Shown here: in pieces, positions 1 through 7,009 of the stretch
Position numbering within the stretch: position 1 is the stretch's first letter
Layout of the letters: each line of letters begins with the position of its first letter
Assembly (NCBI GenBank): GCA_019136395.1
Contig: JAGVUH010000431.1
Coordinates: 1-7,009, forward strand
Source of the DNA: Gammaproteobacteria bacterium
GTDB taxonomy: Bacteria > Pseudomonadota > Gammaproteobacteria > Chromatiales > Chromatiaceae
Reading direction: 5' to 3'
DNA: 7,009 bases
Notes under the pieces: model-generated
What the model saw: only the letters and a program-made list of their open reading frames with translations
Database searches by the model: none
Told to the model about the DNA's origin: nothing
Made by a program: the position numbers and the translations under genes

Positions 1-300
1 CTGGATGAAGCCGATGAAGGCGTTGATCAGGACCACGCCGAGGATGACGCCGGTGTCCACCCACTCTCCGAGGAAGGCCGTCACCCCGGCGGCGCCGATC
101 AGGACATAGATCAGTACGTTGTGGATCTGGAGTAGGAACCGCGTCAGGGGGCCGCGCCGCTTGGGGGGGGTGAGGCGGTTGGGGCCGAAGCGCGCCAGGC
201 GCTCCCGGGCCTCGGCCTCGCTCAGGCCATCGGGGCGCGATTCCAGGGCGGCGAGGGCCGCGGCGGCGGGCTGGCGGTGCCAGGGAGGCAAGTTGGACAT
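1..300 (-). CDS. P-type cation-transporting ATPase, N-terminal 100 residues (runs off the left edge)
   Basis: Reading leftwards from an ATG at 300-298, the frame is open for 100 codons to the window edge. Residues 7-46 match the cation ATPase N-terminal domain: Trp-His near the start, then GLSEAEA at about 25-31 and RFGPNRL at about 37-43. Two hydrophobic segments follow at about 59-76 and 82-99, in the place of TM1 and TM2. Such proteins are usually about 900 residues long and pump a cation across the cytoplasmic membrane, driven by ATP through an aspartyl-phosphate. The DKTGT phosphorylation motif and the TM4-TM6 ion-binding residues lie off the edge, so the ion (Ca, Na, K or Mg class) cannot be named. 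The start is supported by the domain beginning a few residues in; the Shine-Dalgarno is weak (GGGG about 8 bases upstream). The gene lies 127 bases downstream of the c-di-GMP regulator in the same direction. A run of eight C on the coding strand (170-163) covers codons 44-46. Confidence 0.85.
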   Translation of the reverse strand, partial: MSNLPPWHRQPAAAALAALESRPDGLSEAEARERLARFGPNRLTPPKRRGPLTRFLLQIHNVLIYVLIGAAGVTAFLGEWVDTGVILGVVLINAFIGFIQ

Positions 301-382
301 GGCGGGTACCCCGTAACGAACGCGGGGGAGAGCGTCACGGACGGCCTCCCGCGCTAGAACCATCTTTCAACATCGGGGGGTG

Positions 383-432
383 GCGAGCCCCCTCGCGAGC
401 GCGAGCATGAAAGCCAGGCAAAGACTTTCATG
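383..432 (-). terminator. Two small hairpins after the GGDEF-EAL gene; possible weak terminator
   Basis: In the 127-base gap between the response regulator and the ATPase there are two inverted repeats. CATGAAAG at 406-413 pairs perfectly with CTTTCATG at 425-432 across an 11-base loop, and this stem contains the regulator's stop codon (430-428). Just downstream in transcription, GCGAG (383-387) pairs with CTCGC (392-396) across four bases. Neither is followed by a U-run on the minus strand, so this is not a standard intrinsic terminator. It could slow or partly end transcription, protect the 3' end of the mRNA, or be chance in GC-rich DNA. No convincing -35/-10 pair for the ATPase is visible in the rest of the gap (301-427). 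Confidence 0.3.
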
Positions 433-2973
433 TGCCGGGGGTGGCGCTCCCCTGTGAGCGTTGGCCGGTCACTCCCGGGGAGACTTGGGCGGTTTGGCCG
501 GATGGGTGGCTGTGGTTGGCCATCAGCCATTGCTCCACCTCCGCCGCCGGCAGGGGTCTGGCGTACAGGTAACCCTGGGCCTCGTCGCAGCCCAGGGCCC
601 TGAGCAGTCGCGCCTGCGCGGGGCTCTCCACGCCCTCGGCCAGGGTACGGATGTCGAGGGCGTGGGCGAGCTGGATCATGGCCGGGACCAGGGCGCGGTC
701 TTCAGCGTTGGTCGTCAGGTCCCGGATGAACGAGCGGTCGATCTTGAGCTTATCGACCTGAAGCCGTTTGAGCTGGGGGATGCTGGAGGAGCCGGTACCG
801 AAATCGTCGATCGCCAGGCGCAGGCCCAGGGCCCGCCAGGCGGCCAGCAGGGCCTGGCTGCCGTTCTGGGACGGCAGCAGGGTGGTCTCGGCCAGTTCCA
901 CTTCCAGCCGGGACGGGTCCAGGCCACTGGTGGCGAGGGCCTGGCGCACCTCCTCGTCCAGGCCAGCGTGATGAAACTGGAGGGCCGACAGGTTCAGGGC
1001 CATGACCGGGACCTCGGGACCGGCTTGCCGCCAGGCGACGGCCTGGCGGCAAACCTCCCGGAGCACCCAGTGACCGAGGGGGATGATGAGACCGCTTTCC
1101 TCGGCGACCGGGATGAAGTCGTCGGGCATGACCAGGCCGACGCCGGGCCGCCGCCAGCGCAGCAGGGCCTCCATCCCCACCACCCGGCCGGAGCGCAGGT
1201 CGACCTGGGGCTGATAGTGAAGTTCGAACTCGTCCTGGTCCAGCGCCCGGCGCAGGGCGTCCCGGGTGCCGCTAAAGCGGCTGAGGGCGGCGTTCATCCG
1301 TGGCTCGAAGAACCGATAGCCGTTCCGTCCGGCCTTTTTGGCGGCGTAGAGGGCGGTGTCGGCGTTGCGCATCAGGGTCTCGTCGGTCTGACCGTCCTGG
1401 GGGTAGACCGCCACGCCAATGGAAAAGGAGGTGGTGAGCTGGTGGCCCCCCAGGGAGAAGGGCTGGACCAGGGTGGCGAGGATGCGTTCGCAGGTGGCCG
1501 AGACCTGGGCCACCAGGTGCTCCGGCGACGGTTTCGCCAGCAGGATCATGAACTCGTCACCGGACAGGCGGCAGAGGGTATCCTCGCCCCGCAGGCAGTC
1601 CCGCAGGCGCCGGGCCACGCCCTGGAGCAGCAGGTCGCCCGTGGCGTGGCCGTAGCGGTCGTTGACGAACTTGAAGCGGTCCAGATCCAGAAAGAGCAGC
1701 ACCAGACTCGTGTGCTCGCGCTTGGCCACGGCCAGGTCATGCGCGAGCCGCTCCTGTCCCGCCGCCCGGTTGAGCAGGCCCGTCAGGGGGTCGTTGTAGG
1801 CCAGGTACTCGATCTGGACCTGGGCCTCCTTTTGCGCCGTGACATCCTGCAGGGTGCCGATGGCCGAGAGGGGCTGGCCATCCGGGTCGAAGGTGATCTC
1901 GGCCCGGGCATGGACCCATTTGACCTGGCCATCGACGACGATGCGGTGGGTGATGTCGTAGGGGGCGCCCTTGAGAGTGGCCTGCCAGGCGCTCTCGAAG
2001 GCGGACAGGTCCTCCGGATGGATCAGGCGAAAATGGGCATCGGGCGGCACCGGGGTGCCAGGCTCCATGCCACTGATGCGGTAGACCTCCGCTGACCACT
2101 CCATGCGGTTGGTGGCGATATCCAGGGTCCAGCTCCCGATATGGGCCAGGGCCTGGGCCTCTTCCAGATCGGCCCGGTTGCGGGCCAGGGCCCCCTCCGC
2201 CGCCCTGCGCGCGGTGATATCGCTGAAGACCAGGTGCAACAAGCGCTGGCCATCCTGGTAGATCTGCGTCCCCAGGAACTCGGCGAGGAAGGGCCGGCCG
2301 TCCCCGCGCCGCAGTTGCCACTCGAAGGCCCCGGAACCCTCGGCGAAGGCGGCGTCGATCAGTTGGGTGGCCTTCTCGGTCGAGGGCCGGCCATCGGGTT
2401 GGCGGGGCGGGGAGAGCGCGGTCAGGGACAGCCCCAGCATCTGTTCGGCGCGCTCCAGGCCCATCAGCCCCAGTGCCGCCCGATTGACCGCGACGAAGCG
2501 CCCGTCCTGATAGAGGGCCGTGGCCTGCAAGGTTTCCTCGAAGAGTTTGCGGAAGCGCTCCTCGCTGTGCCGCAGCCGTTCCACCGTGGCCTGGTATTGC
2601 CGCTGTTGGCGCCGCAGCCGGAGATGTACCTCCACCCGGGCCCGGACCAGGGGCGGGTTGACGGGCTTGGCGATGAAATCCGCGGCCCCGGCCGCCAGGG
2701 CCCGCAACTCGCTGCGCGGGTCCCCGGCCGCGGTGACGAAGAGGACGGGGAGTTCGGGATGGCGCGCCTTGAGCGCCTCGCAGGTGGCGAAGCCATCCAG
2801 ACCGGGCATCCGCGCATCGAGGAGGACCAGATCCGGGGGCGTCGCCGCCACCTGTTCCAGGGCCTGGGCACCGGACAGGGCGAAGCTCAGATCCCCCAGA
2901 TCGCCCAAGGCGTTGTAGAGGACCTGGATAGCCAGGGGCTCATCGTCGACGACGAGGATGCGGGGGAGAGACG

Positions 2974-2977
<4 letters not shown>
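428..2977 (-). CDS. Response regulator: REC-PAS-PAS-GGDEF-EAL, cyclic-di-GMP cyclase/phosphodiesterase
   Basis: This 849-residue cytoplasmic protein has no membrane segment. Residues 5-122 are a receiver with acidic D11/D12, phospho-acceptor D54 (LLDARMPG), T82 and K104. Two PAS domains follow (about 137-258 and 270-385, each ending in a PAC-like SDIT or QDVT stretch), so a ligand or cofactor may add a second input. The GGDEF domain (about 388-558) has D431, N439 and D440 in place and reads SGDEF at 472-476. RGED at 463-466, five residues before it, is an intact RxxD product-inhibition site. The EAL domain (about 570-818) keeps E603 (EALLRW), N662, E694, D724-D725, K745, E781 and Q801, so phosphodiesterase activity is expected. 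Loop 6 reads DDFGTGSSS, with Ser instead of the usual Tyr. Residues 819-849 are a low-complexity tail. The start overlaps the kinase stop as ATGA, which implies co-translation and makes that kinase the likely phosphodonor. Which enzyme activity dominates cannot be read from the sequence. Confidence 0.95.
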
Positions 2978-6243
<3,266 letters not shown>

Positions 6244-6251
6244 GGTTCCAA

Positions 6252-6268
6252 GTCATCTTCCGGATGAC
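6252..6268 (-). promoter_or_regulatory. Small hairpin in the leader just upstream of the kinase start
   Basis: GTCATC (6252-6257) and GATGAC (6263-6268) form a perfect 6-base stem with a 5-base loop, ending 8 bases before the kinase ATG. On the mRNA the loop (CGGAA) and the first base of the following stem arm carry GGAAG, the best Shine-Dalgarno-like string in the leader. It lies 13 bases from the ATG, farther than usual. The hairpin might tune initiation, or bring the purines closer by folding, but it may be chance. No clear -10/-35 promoter could be assigned in 6244-6458. Confidence 0.25.
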
Positions 6269-6405
6269 GTCGCGGGGTCCTGGCGTCGGGATTTTTGCTA
6301 CGGGGTCCTGGCATCGGGATCTTTGCAACGGGGTTCTGGCCTCAGTGCCCTGGGGTCAGTGGCCTGGCGTCGAGGCATGGGCGTCGAGGCATGGGCGGTA
6401 GTCAG
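6266..6405. repeat. Degenerate tandem array with 14-base period upstream of the kinase gene
   Basis: The gap between the antiporter and the kinase (6244-6458) is mostly a head-to-tail array. Ten 14-base units starting at 6266, 6280, 6294 and so on to 6392 share a plus-strand theme near CTGGCGTCGGGGTC. Two levels stand out. A 28-base unit at 6273-6300 recurs at 6301-6328 with three mismatches and begins again at 6329. A perfect 14-base duplication, GCGTCGAGGCATGG, sits at 6367-6380 and 6381-6394. Units abut with no spacers. No reading frame with gene-like composition covers it, and a 14-base period would not preserve a frame. It lies where the kinase promoter is expected, so it could be a series of binding sites or a neutral minisatellite. 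The rest of the gap (6406-6458) shows nothing I can assign beyond a short CAGCG/CGCTG palindrome at 6403-6413. Confidence 0.75.
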
Positions 6406-6458
6406 CGGCGCTGGCCCCTGAACCGATGGCCGGGTGGGCTAGGATAGCCGGCGGACCC

Positions 6459-7009
6459 TCACCGGGTCTTCTTTAGTTTAAGCCCAACCTTGAGAATCCG
6501 GCTGCCTTCGGTGTGGCGGATCACCAGTTGCACATGCTGCAGGTCCAGGCGGTCGCCGACCACGACCTGGGTCTCCAGGCGGTCACGCAGGAAGGCGTCC
6601 AGGGTCAGGTCCCGCTCCCGGTCACTGACCGCCAGGCCGTAGGCGGTGGCGACGTCGCCCAGGCGGGCCTCGCCGTTCAGGACGAATTCGCCGAAGAAGG
6701 CCTGATCCGAGAGGTGGCCGGGGGTCTCCGCCGGGGCCAGGAGCCGGTCCAGGGCCTCCAGTTCCGCCGGGTCGACGATGAGCAGGAGTTGATCCCCGGC
6801 GCGCAGGTCCTGCCAGTCGATCTGGTCGAGCAGTTCCCGCTGGCGCAACTGGGCGACGGGGCGGGCGGAGGGCGGCAGGCGGGGGAAGGCGCGGCGCTCC
6901 GCCACCAGGGGGCTGCTGGCCGCCAGTTGGTAGCCCACCAGCTCCAGCTCGCGCTCGCCGGGCAGGTCGATCTCCAGCCGTTCCACCACCTGGGTTTGGG
7001 GCGGCATCT
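6459..7009 (-). CDS. NhaP2/CvrA-type potassium/proton antiporter, C-terminal part (5' end off the right edge)
   Basis: About 183 codons are visible, ending in TGA at 6461-6459. Numbering from the Met at 7007-7005, residues about 20-90 resemble a TrkA-C (RCK-C) domain: ERELELVGYQL near the start and GDQLLLIVDPAEL near residues 71-83. Residues about 105-178 match the transporter-associated CorC/HlyC domain: FFGEFVLNGEARLGDVA, then VVGDRLDLQHVQLVIR and ILKVGLKLKK at the end. In that order these domains form the cytoplasmic tail of NhaP2/CvrA potassium(sodium)/proton antiporters, which export K+ in exchange for H+ and help control cell volume and pH. The 12-13-helix exchanger domain should lie beyond 7009, so the Met at 7007 is almost certainly internal. 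CorC/HlyC domains also occur in CNNM/CorC and hemolysin-type proteins, but the preceding RCK-C domain favours the antiporter. The stop lies 215 bases upstream of the kinase start, so a shared transcript is possible but not obvious. Confidence 0.85.
   Translation of the reverse strand, partial: MPPQTQVVERLEIDLPGERELELVGYQLAASSPLVAERRAFPRLPPSARPVAQLRQRELLDQIDWQDLRAGDQLLLIVDPAELEALDRLLAPAETPGHLSDQAFFGEFVLNGEARLGDVATAYGLAVSDRERDLTLDAFLRDRLETQVVVGDRLDLQHVQLVIRHTEGSRILKVGLKLKKTR

Noticed and set aside
365..370. TTGAAA on the minus strand as a -35 box for the P-type ATPase
   Set aside because: The sequence about 17 bases downstream is GC-rich with nothing resembling a -10 box.
461..2095. Long plus-strand open frame (544 codons) opposite the GGDEF-EAL gene
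   Set aside because: It is antisense to a gene with full domain and catalytic-residue matches. High GC removes stop codons from opposing frames, and the translation is rich in Gly/Gln/Val with no recognisable domain.
6273..6356. 28-base direct repeats considered as a CRISPR array
   Set aside because: Units abut directly with no unique spacers, and the period reduces to 14 bases. No cas gene is in the window.
6454..6468. GACCC/GGGTC hairpin at the antiporter stop, with a T-rich stretch on its right
   Set aside because: The T-rich stretch lies on the plus strand and is coding sequence for the Lys-rich antiporter end. In the direction of transcription no U-run follows the stem, so it is not a terminator for the antiporter.
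7005..7007. ATG at the right edge as the start of a 182-residue protein
   Set aside because: The encoded domains are the usual C-terminal tail of a membrane antiporter and the frame stays open to the edge, so this Met is most likely internal.

Overview
The window is GC-rich (roughly two thirds G+C by eye). All four genes lie on the minus strand, so transcription runs from right to left. The codon use, the large multidomain signalling proteins and the neighbouring transporters suit a high-GC proteobacterium. A gammaproteobacterium of the Chromatiales (purple sulfur bacteria and relatives) is my best guess, but nothing in the window proves it.

Layout in the direction of transcription. At 7009-6459 is the C-terminal third of a NhaP2/CvrA-type potassium/proton antiporter, whose membrane part lies off the right edge. 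Next comes a 215-base non-coding gap (6458-6244), most of which (6266-6405) is a degenerate tandem array with a 14-base period. At 6243-2974 is a 1089-residue membrane hybrid histidine kinase: TM, CHASE sensor, TM, PAS, HisKA, HATPase, receiver, HPt and a further helical tail. Its stop overlaps the start of the next gene by 4 bases (ATGA). That gene, 2977-428, encodes an 849-residue receiver-PAS-PAS-GGDEF-EAL response regulator of cyclic-di-GMP metabolism. After a 127-base gap with two small hairpins, 300-1 holds the first 100 residues of a P-type cation-transporting ATPase that runs off the left edge.

The two central genes look like one complete signalling unit. A periplasmic signal read by the CHASE domain would drive a His-Asp-His phosphorelay inside the kinase (H454, D790, H928). 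The phosphate would then pass to D54 of the regulator, which could make and/or break down c-di-GMP. The GGDEF motif reads SGDEF with an intact RxxD inhibitory site, and the EAL domain keeps its catalytic residues. The flanking genes both encode cation transporters, which hints at an ionic or osmotic link but does not establish one.

The least ordinary features are the repeats. One is a 12-base minisatellite inside the kinase gene that encodes an Ala-Thr-Asn-Pro-like linker between HATPase and receiver. The other is the 14-base-period array just upstream of the kinase start. I see no RNA genes, insertion sequences or CRISPR arrays.
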